Positions 8,385 to 16,770 of a stretch of 64,000 bases of DNA are shown here, one piece after another. Position numbers and translations under genes: made by a program. This DNA is from Butyrivibrio sp. (lineage in GTDB: Bacteria > Bacillota > Clostridia > Lachnospirales > Lachnospiraceae). The stretch spans positions 27,491 through 91,490 of the forward strand of contig JAILJR010000118.1 in assembly GCA_024694565.1 (NCBI GenBank), in the 5' to 3' direction. The notes under the pieces were generated by a model. The model saw only the letters and a program-made list of their open reading frames with translations, was not told the DNA's origin and did no database searches. Numbering within the stretch: the first letter of the stretch is position 1; every line of letters starts with the position of its first letter.

Positions 8385-9884
8385 ATGAATTTTAAAACAA
8401 GAATATTATCTATAATATTTGTTGCATGTGCTCTTGCGGGCACTCTTGTATACGCCCGCTCAGAGCACAGTATTTTTGAAGATTATTCTATTTTTACGAG
8501 AAACAAGACAACAGTAAGGCTTTGGTACACGGATGATGCCCTGACCCCATACCTTCAGAGCAGGGCAGTAGCCTATTCCGAGGAAAGCGACAATGTACGT
8601 GTGGAGCCTGTCCTTGTTTCAGGTCTTGAGTATCTTGAGGCGCTTGGTCGTGCATCAATAGATGATGAAAACCTGCCCGATCTTTTTGTTATCACCAATG
8701 ATTCTCTGGAAAAGGCATATCTTGCAGGGCTTGCGATGGAGATCAGAGACGAGAGTGACTTCGTCTCTTCCGGTACATTTCCCGCGGCGGCTATCAACTC
8801 TGTCACCTACAAGGGGAAGAAGATTGGCTATCCCTTCTATTTTGAGACCAGCTCTCTTATATACAACAAGACCTACCTTGAAAACATGGCAGTCGAGAGC
8901 ATGCAGTCCGAGATAGATCTTCAGGAGGGGGAGGCGGCTCAGGCAGAGATAGACAAAAAGCTGGATGAGGGTGAAACAGGGTCACTTGAAAATTCTGGAG
9001 CCGAGGATGTCAATGCCAATATCACGCAGGGAATGATCGATGATGCCGTGGCATCAAGCCTTCCGCTGAATATTTCCGATATACTTCAGTTTGCTGAGAG
9101 CTACAATGCTCCGGAGCAGGTTGAGGCCGTATTTGAATGGGATGTTACAGATATTTTCTATAATTATTTCTTTGTAGGGAATTATATGGATGTTGGAGGC
9201 CCTGCAGGAGATGATCTGAGCAAGATAAACATTTACAATAGGGATACGATAAGCTGCATGAAGATATATCAGCAGCTGAATCAGTTCTTTGCCATTGATC
9301 CGGAGTCGATAGACTATGACACTATAGTCCAGGACTTTATTGATGGTAAGATAGTATTTACTGTAGCTACAACCGATATCATTGAGAAGATTCAGAACGC
9401 TAGAGATAATGGTGAGTGCGGGTTTGAGTTTGCGGTAGCTGACATGCCCGGACTTACCAGCGAGTTTGGCTCAAGGACCATGTCTGTGACAAACTGCATC
9501 GTGGTAAACGGTTTTTCTGAACATACCGATAAGGCCAATGATGTCGCAAGGTTTTTCTGCAAGGACAACTCGGGAGATATCTATAAGCTTAGTCATAAGC
9601 TTGGTGCACATTATGGCGTTTCCTATGATGATCCCAATCTTGTAACCTTTGTATCTGTATATGCTGATTCAGTTCCAATGCCAAAGACTATCGAGACCAG
9701 CAACCTCTGGATGGAGCTTGAGATCGCTTTTACCAAGATCTGGAACGGAGAGGATTGTAACAGGACGCTCAAGCAGGTCTCAGAGAACATAATGACTCAG
9801 ATAACAGGTGAGCCTTATACTGAAGAAGAGATTTCGGATCCCAATGAAGACATAACTGCGAATCTGAGTGAAGATAATGACTAA
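8385..9884 (+). CDS. Extracellular solute-binding protein (ABC type), orphan
   Basis: 499 aa. N-terminal signal or anchor 'ILSIIFVACALAGTLVYA' without a lipobox cysteine. The body fits bacterial family 1/8 sugar-binding proteins: 'VRLWYTDDALTPYLQSRAVAY', 'LPDLFVITNDSLEKAYLAGLA', 'IGYPFYFETSSLIYNKTYL' and 'FIDGKIVFTVATTDII'. An acidic, low-complexity insertion (about residues 175-215) rich in Glu, Asp and Ala interrupts it, and the last 25 residues are also acidic. No permease or ATPase genes adjoin, so it either feeds a distant transporter or acts as a sensor. The ligand cannot be told. Confidence 0.75.
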   Translation: MNFKTRILSIIFVACALAGTLVYARSEHSIFEDYSIFTRNKTTVRLWYTDDALTPYLQSRAVAYSEESDNVRVEPVLVSGLEYLEALGRASIDDENLPDLFVITNDSLEKAYLAGLAMEIRDESDFVSSGTFPAAAINSVTYKGKKIGYPFYFETSSLIYNKTYLENMAVESMQSEIDLQEGEAAQAEIDKKLDEGETGSLENSGAEDVNANITQGMIDDAVASSLPLNISDILQFAESYNAPEQVEAVFEWDVTDIFYNYFFVGNYMDVGGPAGDDLSKINIYNRDTISCMKIYQQLNQFFAIDPESIDYDTIVQDFIDGKIVFTVATTDIIEKIQNARDNGECGFEFAVADMPGLTSEFGSRTMSVTNCIVVNGFSEHTDKANDVARFFCKDNSGDIYKLSHKLGAHYGVSYDDPNLVTFVSVYADSVPMPKTIETSNLWMELEIAFTKIWNGEDCNRTLKQVSENIMTQITGEPYTEEEISDPNEDITANLSEDND

Positions 9885-9961
9885 AATTACTTGAATTATT
9901 ACGTTTTTTTTAATAAACTATAATGGCATGGTGGGGTCCTCTTGTTAAATCAGGAGGAAAT

Positions 9962-10645
9962 ATGCAAAAAAAGTTAATAAGTGTAACAGCTGTGTTAATT
10001 CTGACTTTACTTCTTTCTGGATGTGATTCCAGAAGCAGCAGTGTGGTTCTGAGAGAGGTTGAGGATCAGCCTTTGGAAGAGCTTAGTTCGGAAGATGAGA
10101 GTTCGCAGACATCAGACACGGTATCAAACAAGACTCCACAGGAGACCGAAGAGGATGCAATTGTCGCCTCAGACAGTGGACCAAAGGTAATCGCAGTCTA
10201 TGTATGCGGTGCTGTGAACAGTCCCGGAGTTTACGAGCTTGATGAAGGAAGCAGGATATGTGATGCTCTCTATGCTGCGGATGGATTCAGTGATGAAGCC
10301 GATCAGAATTATGTCAATCTGGCAGCTCCTGCTGCAGATGGAATGAAGCTCTATATTCCTACAGAGAGTGAGCTTCAAAAGGGTGAAACAGCTTCGGCAA
10401 TAGATTCCTTTGACAGCGCCCTTGGAGAAACTTCAGGTGGTACTTCTGAAAATGCCCTGATAAATATCAACACCGCTACAAAGGATGAACTGAAGTCTCT
10501 GCCGGGAATAGGCGACGGGATTGCAGGGAAAATTGTGAAATACAGGGAGGAAAAGGGAACCTTTAAGTCGTGTGAGGACATTATGAAGGTGTCCGGGATC
10601 AAGGAAAAGCTCTTTTCTAAGATTAAGGATTATATAACAGTATAA
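9962..10645 (+). CDS. comEA: ComEA-type DNA-binding lipoprotein (SLBB + helix-hairpin-helix)
   Basis: 227 aa from ATG 9962, which has a CAGGAGG site; the track's upstream start adds 13 residues that would spoil the signal peptide. The leader 'LILTLLLSGC' ends in a lipobox, so it should be lipid-anchored rather than held by a membrane helix. After an acidic Ser/Glu-rich linker comes an SLBB domain ('VIAVYVCGAVNSPGVYEL...YIPT') and a C-terminal double helix-hairpin-helix ('INTATKDELKSLPGIGDGIAGKIV'). ComEA binds incoming DNA and hands it to ComEC, which is encoded 3.2 kb downstream. Confidence 0.9.
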   Translation: MQKKLISVTAVLILTLLLSGCDSRSSSVVLREVEDQPLEELSSEDESSQTSDTVSNKTPQETEEDAIVASDSGPKVIAVYVCGAVNSPGVYELDEGSRICDALYAADGFSDEADQNYVNLAAPAADGMKLYIPTESELQKGETASAIDSFDSALGETSGGTSENALININTATKDELKSLPGIGDGIAGKIVKYREEKGTFKSCEDIMKVSGIKEKLFSKIKDYITV

Positions 10646-10662
10646 ACAGGAATGGTGAAATA

Positions 10663-11346
10663 ATGAGTAAAAAAGCTCTTGTTGTAGATGATGAGAAAGC
10701 TATAGTAAAGGGAATCAAGTTCAGCCTCGAGCAGGATGATATTGTAGTTGACTGTGCCTATGATGGACAGGAGGCTCTGGATATGGCCAGAGCAGGTGAG
10801 TATGATATCATACTTCTTGATGTTATGCTTCCAAAGCTTACAGGCTTTGAGGTGTGCCAGCAGATAAGAGAGTTTTCAAATGTTCCCATCATCATGCTTA
10901 CAGCCAAGGGTGACGATCTTGACAAGATACTTGGCCTTGAATACGGTGCGGATGACTATATCACCAAGCCCTTCAATATACTTGAAGTTAAGGCCAGAAT
11001 AAAGGCAATAATCAGAAGAGCCGGACGAAGCAATACAGGTGTAGAGAAGGTCATGACCTTCGGGAATCTTAAACTGAACGAGGAATACAGGAGAGTATAT
11101 ATCAAGGATCAGGAGATCAATGTTACCAGCAGGGAATATGAGCTCCTTGAGCTCCTTGCGTCCACTCCCGGCAAGACATACACCAGAGATGAGCTTTTGG
11201 AGGCAATCTGGGGAAGTGATTATCCGGGTGATGCCAGGACTGTAGATGTACACATCAGAAGGCTTCGTGAGAAGCTTGAACCAAACCCAAGCGAGCCCAG
11301 ATATGTCAGAACTAAATGGGGCGCCGGCTATTATTTCCAGGCGTAA
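10663..11346 (+). CDS. OmpR/PhoB-family response regulator
   Basis: 227 aa. Receiver domain with 'VVDDEKAIVKGI', phospho-acceptor Asp53 in 'IILLDVMLPKLTG', and Lys in 'YITKPFN'; then a winged-helix domain (about 130-226) with 'TSREYELLELLASTPGKTYTRDELLEAIWG', 'RTVDVHIRRLREKLE' and 'RTKWGAGYYF'. It resembles WalR/YycF-type regulators. It directly precedes its kinase and sits 17 nt after comEA, so the pair is probably co-transcribed with competence genes. Confidence 0.93.
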   Translation: MSKKALVVDDEKAIVKGIKFSLEQDDIVVDCAYDGQEALDMARAGEYDIILLDVMLPKLTGFEVCQQIREFSNVPIIMLTAKGDDLDKILGLEYGADDYITKPFNILEVKARIKAIIRRAGRSNTGVEKVMTFGNLKLNEEYRRVYIKDQEINVTSREYELLELLASTPGKTYTRDELLEAIWGSDYPGDARTVDVHIRRLREKLEPNPSEPRYVRTKWGAGYYFQA

Positions 11347-11348
11347 TT

Positions 11349-12875
11349 ATGGAAAAGACGAGTGGTTTTGCTGCCTTTTTGGGGCAGCTTAAGATTAGTT
11401 ATATATTTAAGAGTCTGCGTGTGCGATTTTTTTTCATAGTATTCATAACAGGGCTGTTTTCATGCCTTGTTATGCATTTTGTAATTCTTGACAGCTATGA
11501 AGATCGTGCCGTCAATGTCAAGTCGACAGAGGTTCAGACGCAGCTTCGCATCATTGCGAATCACCTCATAGTCTCAAACTATCTTACTGATACTTCTTCA
11601 GAGGTCATTAACGCTGAATTGGATATGCTTGCAAACCTGTACGATGGTCGTGTGATAGTCATAAATGACAGTCTCAAGGTTGTAATGGATACATATCACA
11701 TAAGTCAGGGAAAGACCATTATTTCTGAAGAGGTTGTGGACTGTCTGAAGAGGGGCTCCAAGGGCAGTGTTTCAAAATATGACAGGGCAAATGGATATAT
11801 CGAAATTGTAACTCCCATCATTGAGACAGAGGTTATCGAGGAAGAGGACGTCTCGGTTTCCGGAAGGAGCGGAGAGTTAGTGCGAGGCGTTCTTCTCACA
11901 AGTGCTTCTACCGATACCATAAATACTACTCTGACTATTCTCAGCAGAAGAGCGGCTACGCTGGAGATCATCATTATCCTTGTCATCCTTGTCTTTGCAG
12001 CTATTGTATCTATTTTTCTGCTCAGACCCTTTGACAGGATTACTGCAGCAATAAATGATGTGAAAGCTGGATTTACCGATGAGCCGATAGTCGGACCTAA
12101 CTATCATGAGACAGATCAGATTATCAATGCATTCAACGCTCTTTTAAAGAGGATGAAGGTGCTTGATGATTCCCGGCAGGAGTTTGTTTCCAATGTCTCT
12201 CATGAGCTCAAGACTCCTATTACTTCTATGAAGGTTCTTGCAGATTCACTTCTTTCAATGGACGAAGTTCCGAATGAGGTGTACAGGGAGTTTATGAGCG
12301 ATATCGGCGCAGAGATTGACAGGGAGGACAAGATAATAAATGACCTGCTCTCGCTTGTCAGAATGGATAAGAAGGCATCAGGCCTCAATATCACATCAGT
12401 AGATGTGGTCAATCTTACAGAGATTGTATGTAAAAGGCTGCGGCCCATAGCGCGCCAGAGAAATATTGAGATAACTCTTGAGAGCAACAGGCCAATAACT
12501 GCAGAGATTGACGAGGTTAAGATATCACTTGTGATAATGAATCTTGTCGAGAATGCCATCAAGTACAACAGGGAAGATGGCTGGGTCAAGGTTGAGCTTG
12601 ATGCGGATCATCAGTTCTTTTATGTCAAGGTCAGTGACTCCGGGTACGGCATACCGGAGGATTCCTACGATCATGTCTTTGAGAGATTTTACAGGGTCGA
12701 CAAGTCAAGGTCCAGGGAGATTGGAGGAACGGGGCTTGGTCTTGCAATAGCAAAGAGCGCGGTTCTCATGCACAGGGGCACAATAGATGTGACAAGCGTT
12801 GTTGATCAGGGAACTACGTTTACAGTGAAGATACCGCTTTCGTCCGCAGCAGCTCAGGGAGCCATGACAACGTAA
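11349..12875 (+). CDS. Membrane sensor histidine kinase (HAMP, HisKA, HATPase)
   Basis: 508 aa from ATG 11349, 2 nt after the regulator's stop; the track's start at 11316 overlaps the regulator and lacks a better ribosome site, but neither site is strong. Membrane helix 1 'FFFIVFITGLFSCLVMHFVI', an extracytoplasmic sensor of about 150 residues, helix 2 'LEIIIILVILVFAAIVSIFLL', HAMP, then 'FVSNVSHELKTPITSM' with His285. The ATPase has the N box 'NLVENAIKYN', G1 'DSGYGIPE' and G2 'GGTGLGLAI'. There is no PAS domain. Together with the preceding regulator it forms a WalRK-like or PhoRP-like pair. Confidence 0.93.
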   Translation: MEKTSGFAAFLGQLKISYIFKSLRVRFFFIVFITGLFSCLVMHFVILDSYEDRAVNVKSTEVQTQLRIIANHLIVSNYLTDTSSEVINAELDMLANLYDGRVIVINDSLKVVMDTYHISQGKTIISEEVVDCLKRGSKGSVSKYDRANGYIEIVTPIIETEVIEEEDVSVSGRSGELVRGVLLTSASTDTINTTLTILSRRAATLEIIIILVILVFAAIVSIFLLRPFDRITAAINDVKAGFTDEPIVGPNYHETDQIINAFNALLKRMKVLDDSRQEFVSNVSHELKTPITSMKVLADSLLSMDEVPNEVYREFMSDIGAEIDREDKIINDLLSLVRMDKKASGLNITSVDVVNLTEIVCKRLRPIARQRNIEITLESNRPITAEIDEVKISLVIMNLVENAIKYNREDGWVKVELDADHQFFYVKVSDSGYGIPEDSYDHVFERFYRVDKSRSREIGGTGLGLAIAKSAVLMHRGTIDVTSVVDQGTTFTVKIPLSSAAAQGAMTT

Positions 12876-12890
12876 GCTTATGGGAAATAT

Positions 12891-13826
12891 ATGAAGAAGA
12901 CAGCATATTCCATAAAAAACAGAATATTGGCTTTTCTTGTGTCATTTGTACTTTTTGCCATCACAGGCTGTGGTTCATCTACAGCATCCGGTGGTGATGG
13001 CTTTAAAATCTACTATGTGAATAACAATGAGACGGGGATCGTGGCTGTGGATTATGAAATAATAAGTAATCCTTCAAATGTCCATGCTGTTATAGATGAG
13101 CTTATCGGACAACTTGAGACGATGCCGGAAAGGCATCAGTATGAGGCGCCTCTTACAGGAAATGCTCATCTTTTGGGGTTTGATATAAGCGATAAACTTC
13201 TTACTCTCAATTTCGATATTCATTACACGGATATAACGGGAACCATCGAGATTCTTGACAGGGCTGCTATAGTCAGGACCTTTACACAGTTGAATGACAT
13301 TGAATATGTAAGCTTCCTGGTCGAGGGTAATCCGCTTACTGACCGTGACGGAAACATAGTAGGAAATATGTCTTCCGACACTTTTATTTTCAATGTCGGA
13401 AACGAGATAAATACATACGAGAAGGTTGAGCTCAAGCTGTATTTTGCCGATGCTGAGGGGAAAAAACTGGTTCCGGTGTTCCGTTCAGTTGTATACAACA
13501 GTAATATTTCAATGGAGAAGCTTGCGGTAGAGCAGATAATAAGCGGTCCGAATACCAATATCTGTTTTCCGACCATCTCTAAGGACACGAGGATAAACAG
13601 CATGAGTGTACGTGATGGTGTCTGCTATATCGACTTTGATCAGGCTTTCTTAAATGATCCATACAACGTTACCGCTGAGGTGGCAATCTATTCAATAGTC
13701 AACACTATTGCAGAGCTTTCAGAGGTAAACAAGGTTGTTTTTTCAGTTAACGGCGCGCAGGCATTTACATTCAAAGACACCCAGATGTCAGGGGCCTATG
13801 AAAGGAATCTTGATATTATCGAGTAA
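12891..13826 (+). CDS. GerMN-domain lipoprotein
   Basis: 311 aa. Signal peptide ending in lipobox 'FAITGC', so probably lipid-anchored outside the membrane. Two GerMN domains follow: about 40-165 ('FKIYYVNNNETGIVAVDYEI' to 'YVSFLVEGNPL') and about 180-305 ('KLYFADAEGKKLVPVFRSV' to 'VNKVVFSVNG'). GerMN domains occur in the spore germination protein GerM and in lipoproteins beside two-component systems, as LpqB beside MtrAB. Here it sits 15 nt after the kinase, which supports a role as its accessory partner. Confidence 0.88.
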   Translation: MKKTAYSIKNRILAFLVSFVLFAITGCGSSTASGGDGFKIYYVNNNETGIVAVDYEIISNPSNVHAVIDELIGQLETMPERHQYEAPLTGNAHLLGFDISDKLLTLNFDIHYTDITGTIEILDRAAIVRTFTQLNDIEYVSFLVEGNPLTDRDGNIVGNMSSDTFIFNVGNEINTYEKVELKLYFADAEGKKLVPVFRSVVYNSNISMEKLAVEQIISGPNTNICFPTISKDTRINSMSVRDGVCYIDFDQAFLNDPYNVTAEVAIYSIVNTIAELSEVNKVVFSVNGAQAFTFKDTQMSGAYERNLDIIE

Positions 13827-13868
13827 AGCGCTGCCCATGAACTAATTTTTTTCAGGAGATATATTATT

Positions 13869-16472
13869 ATGAAACGGCCGTTATGCCATCTGGCAATTCT
13901 TTTGACGGCGGTTGTCTATCTTTATCTGGAGTTTTTTTCATCAGGATTCTTCTATGATGTACCGGCTGATAAAAATGGAGCTTATGTAACTTTAACAGGA
14001 AAGGTCTGGTCCAAAACCTTTAAACCGGGCTTTGACGGTAAGCTCTTTCCGGTCATTGACATTATTCCAACAAAAAAGTCAAAAAGCTCATTCGAGCTTG
14101 TAGAATGCTTCTTTGAAGCGGAGGAAGCTGAACTTCCGTCAATAGGCGAATATGTAGAAGTAAGCGGGAAGCTGAAGGTGTTTGAACCTCCGACAAATCC
14201 CGGTGAATTTGACAGCCGTCTCTATTATTCAACTTTAAAAATTTCATACAGAATAACCGGTGCAAGGATGAGCGCAAGGGGAGGGAAAAAGAATGCATAC
14301 AGGGAGACTCTCTTTGAGATAAGGATGCAGCTTGAGCGTGCGCTTGACAGTGTTCTTGACAAAGGGGATTCCTCTGTCATGAAAGCCATGCTTCTTGGAG
14401 ATAAGGCCTATATGGAGGATGAGATCAAGGACATGTACAGAAGCAGCGGCATAATGCATATTCTTGCTGTATCAGGTCTTCATATATCAATTATAGGTAT
14501 GGGCCTGTACAGAATGATCAGGAAACTGACAGGAAAGATGTCGGACGTCATGGAACGATATTTTCCGGTCAGAAGCAGTGGTACAACTAAGGTGAGTTAC
14601 ACATTACTGACCCTGTTTGACAGAGTCCTTCCGGTAGCGGTATCTGTAGTATTTATGTATTCCTATGGAGTTATGTGCCGGATGGGGACGTCATCCTTCA
14701 GGGCAATAATGATGTTTGCGCTAAGGCTCTTTGCTCCTGTTTTTGGCAGAACCTATGATATTCTGTCGGCACTTTCGCTTTCGGAGATCCTTCTGGTATT
14801 GGACCAGCCACTTTATCTGTACAACAGCGGATTTCTCTTTTCCTTTGGGGCTGTTGTTGGGATTGCGGTTATATACCCATGTTTAAAATCTGCGGTGGGA
14901 GTAGGAAAAAGCAGCAGGATGAAGTTTGCCGACGACAGGATACCGATAACGGCTGCGTTTCTGAATAAACTCCTTGATGGAGTGCTGAGTGGCCTTTCAA
15001 TAGCCATTGCAACACTTCCGGTCTATGCTGCATTTATTTACGCATATCCTGTGCAGTCCATATTACTGAATCTGCTGGTGATTCCGGTTATGGGGATTTT
15101 AATGTTACTTGGTATTATTGCAATGCTGCTTGGTGCTGCGAGTATGTTATTATCAGAGCTGCTGTGGCCGGGAATTTTTTCTCATATTACGGAAAGTTCA
15201 GGGGGGTTACCTGAAATTCTTACGCTGCCCGCAACAGATGCTTTCTTTATTCCAGGAAGACTATCAGGATTTGCGGTGCATATTATCCTGGAGTTTTACA
15301 AATGGCTTTGCTCATTTGAAGGAATGACAAGGCATCTGACCTGGTACATGGGGCATTCATCCGGGTGGCAGATCGTGTTGTATACGATGCTTATCTGCGC
15401 TTTTGTTTTTATATCAGAACCGTCTGAACATAAGGAAGGCAGAAGAAAAGTAAAGTTACCCGGTCTGGATGCGCCTTGGCAAAAAGGAGTTTTAAGAGGG
15501 ATTATTCCTGCAGCTGCAATACTTGTTCTGACCTTCCATGTAAATCCGGACCTCGAAATAGATATGATAGACGTAGGTCAGGGAGATGCCATAGTGGTCA
15601 GATGCGGGCCCAAAAGCATGCTCATCGATGGCGGAAGTACCACCAGGAAAAAAGTCGGCAGGTATCAGATAATACCTTTTCTTAAGTATAACGGCATAGG
15701 TGAACTGGAAACTGTTGTTATAACTCATGAGGATGAGGACCATATCAGTGGAATATTTGAAGTGCTTGACGATATGGAAAAGGGTGGAATAACGGTCAGA
15801 TCCATGCTCCTCCCGGAAATTGACAATAAGTCGAAGGGTGATAATTACAAACAGCTTGAGAAAAGGTCGAAAGAGCTTGGAATCCCCATATCATACATAA
15901 ATTCGGGAGAGCGGTTCAGCCTTGGAGATGCAGATTTCTTTTGCATGAATCCCCGCAAGGGTATGTATACTGAAGGCGCAAATGAGTATTCGACAGTTCT
16001 TTATATGGAGTATGTGAACAATACTCCGGGGTTATGGAACAGTCCAAAAAGAGAAGAGCCGGGGAGTGGTACACGCAGAACCTTTACAGCACTGTTTACC
16101 GGTGATGTGGAGGGGCAGGGGCAGACTTACCTGGTTGAAGAACTAAGAAGGCTGCGGCATACCGCTAATGATACCTCAGATATTTTGAAGGATGAGAGCG
16201 GAATTGACCTGCTAAAGGTAGCACATCATGGCTCAAGGTATACAACTGACGAGGAATTCCTAAGGCTTCTGCACCCTGCAGCTGCTGTGATCAGCTGCGG
16301 AAGAGATAACACCTACGGACATCCCCATGAGGAGGTTCTGGAAAGGCTTAACAACATGGGAAGTGACATTTATCGGACAGATATGGATGGATGTATAAGG
16401 ATATGCTTTAATGGTAAAAATGCTCAATTTTATCATTTTTTTATTAGTAAGTATATTCAATTTGGTTCATAA
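13869..16472 (+). CDS. comEC: ComEC/Rec2 DNA-uptake channel with C-terminal metallo-beta-lactamase domain
   Basis: 867 aa, full length. N-terminal DUF4131 region (about 30-180), the Competence domain beginning at 'GIMHILAVSGLHISI' with about ten membrane helices, and a C-terminal beta-lactamase-fold domain from about residue 560: 'MIDVGQGDAIVV', 'LIDGGS', 'THEDEDHISG' and 'LLKVAHHGSRYTT'. ComEC carries single-stranded DNA across the membrane; the nuclease-like domain is proposed to degrade the other strand. Metal ligands look intact. Preceded by AGGAG. Clusters with comEA and a two-component system, suggesting competence is still functional. Confidence 0.94.
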   Translation: MKRPLCHLAILLTAVVYLYLEFFSSGFFYDVPADKNGAYVTLTGKVWSKTFKPGFDGKLFPVIDIIPTKKSKSSFELVECFFEAEEAELPSIGEYVEVSGKLKVFEPPTNPGEFDSRLYYSTLKISYRITGARMSARGGKKNAYRETLFEIRMQLERALDSVLDKGDSSVMKAMLLGDKAYMEDEIKDMYRSSGIMHILAVSGLHISIIGMGLYRMIRKLTGKMSDVMERYFPVRSSGTTKVSYTLLTLFDRVLPVAVSVVFMYSYGVMCRMGTSSFRAIMMFALRLFAPVFGRTYDILSALSLSEILLVLDQPLYLYNSGFLFSFGAVVGIAVIYPCLKSAVGVGKSSRMKFADDRIPITAAFLNKLLDGVLSGLSIAIATLPVYAAFIYAYPVQSILLNLLVIPVMGILMLLGIIAMLLGAASMLLSELLWPGIFSHITESSGGLPEILTLPATDAFFIPGRLSGFAVHIILEFYKWLCSFEGMTRHLTWYMGHSSGWQIVLYTMLICAFVFISEPSEHKEGRRKVKLPGLDAPWQKGVLRGIIPAAAILVLTFHVNPDLEIDMIDVGQGDAIVVRCGPKSMLIDGGSTTRKKVGRYQIIPFLKYNGIGELETVVITHEDEDHISGIFEVLDDMEKGGITVRSMLLPEIDNKSKGDNYKQLEKRSKELGIPISYINSGERFSLGDADFFCMNPRKGMYTEGANEYSTVLYMEYVNNTPGLWNSPKREEPGSGTRRTFTALFTGDVEGQGQTYLVEELRRLRHTANDTSDILKDESGIDLLKVAHHGSRYTTDEEFLRLLHPAAAVISCGRDNTYGHPHEEVLERLNNMGSDIYRTDMDGCIRICFNGKNAQFYHFFISKYIQFGS

Positions 16473-16502
16473 TAGAGTTGTTATAGCGATTCAGAGGAGA
16501 GC

Positions 16503-16759
16503 ATTAGTGCAATACTTATCTGCAGAAATCAGGTGTCCTTGGGACAATATTTGGTCTCATTCCGGGCATGTGTGTAATCTTTGTAATCACCCGGAACCTG
16601 CTGGATATTGACACAGATGATTACATCGAGTATGGTTCGGTCACTGACAGGGGCAATCTTGAAAATGAAAAACGGGGAAATGAGATGAGCTTATGTACAA
16701 GCATAAGGCAGAGCTTAAGAGATCGTAGAAAAAACAGTAAATTAAATAACTTATTATAA
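16503..16759 (+). pseudogene. Possible small membrane-protein remnant between comEC and glycosyltransferase
   Basis: One frame is open from 16508 to the stop at 16757 and encodes a plausible hydrophobic stretch 'GVLGTIFGLIPGMCVIFVIT' followed by a charged tail. It has no ATG before the hydrophobic part; the AGAGGAGA ribosome site at 16493-16500 points into other frames. A single-base shift near 16530-16540 would join a start near 16503-16507 to this tail. I read it as a frameshifted or unusual-start small membrane protein. No family recognised. Confidence 0.3.
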
Positions 16760-16770
16760 TGGAGAACAAA

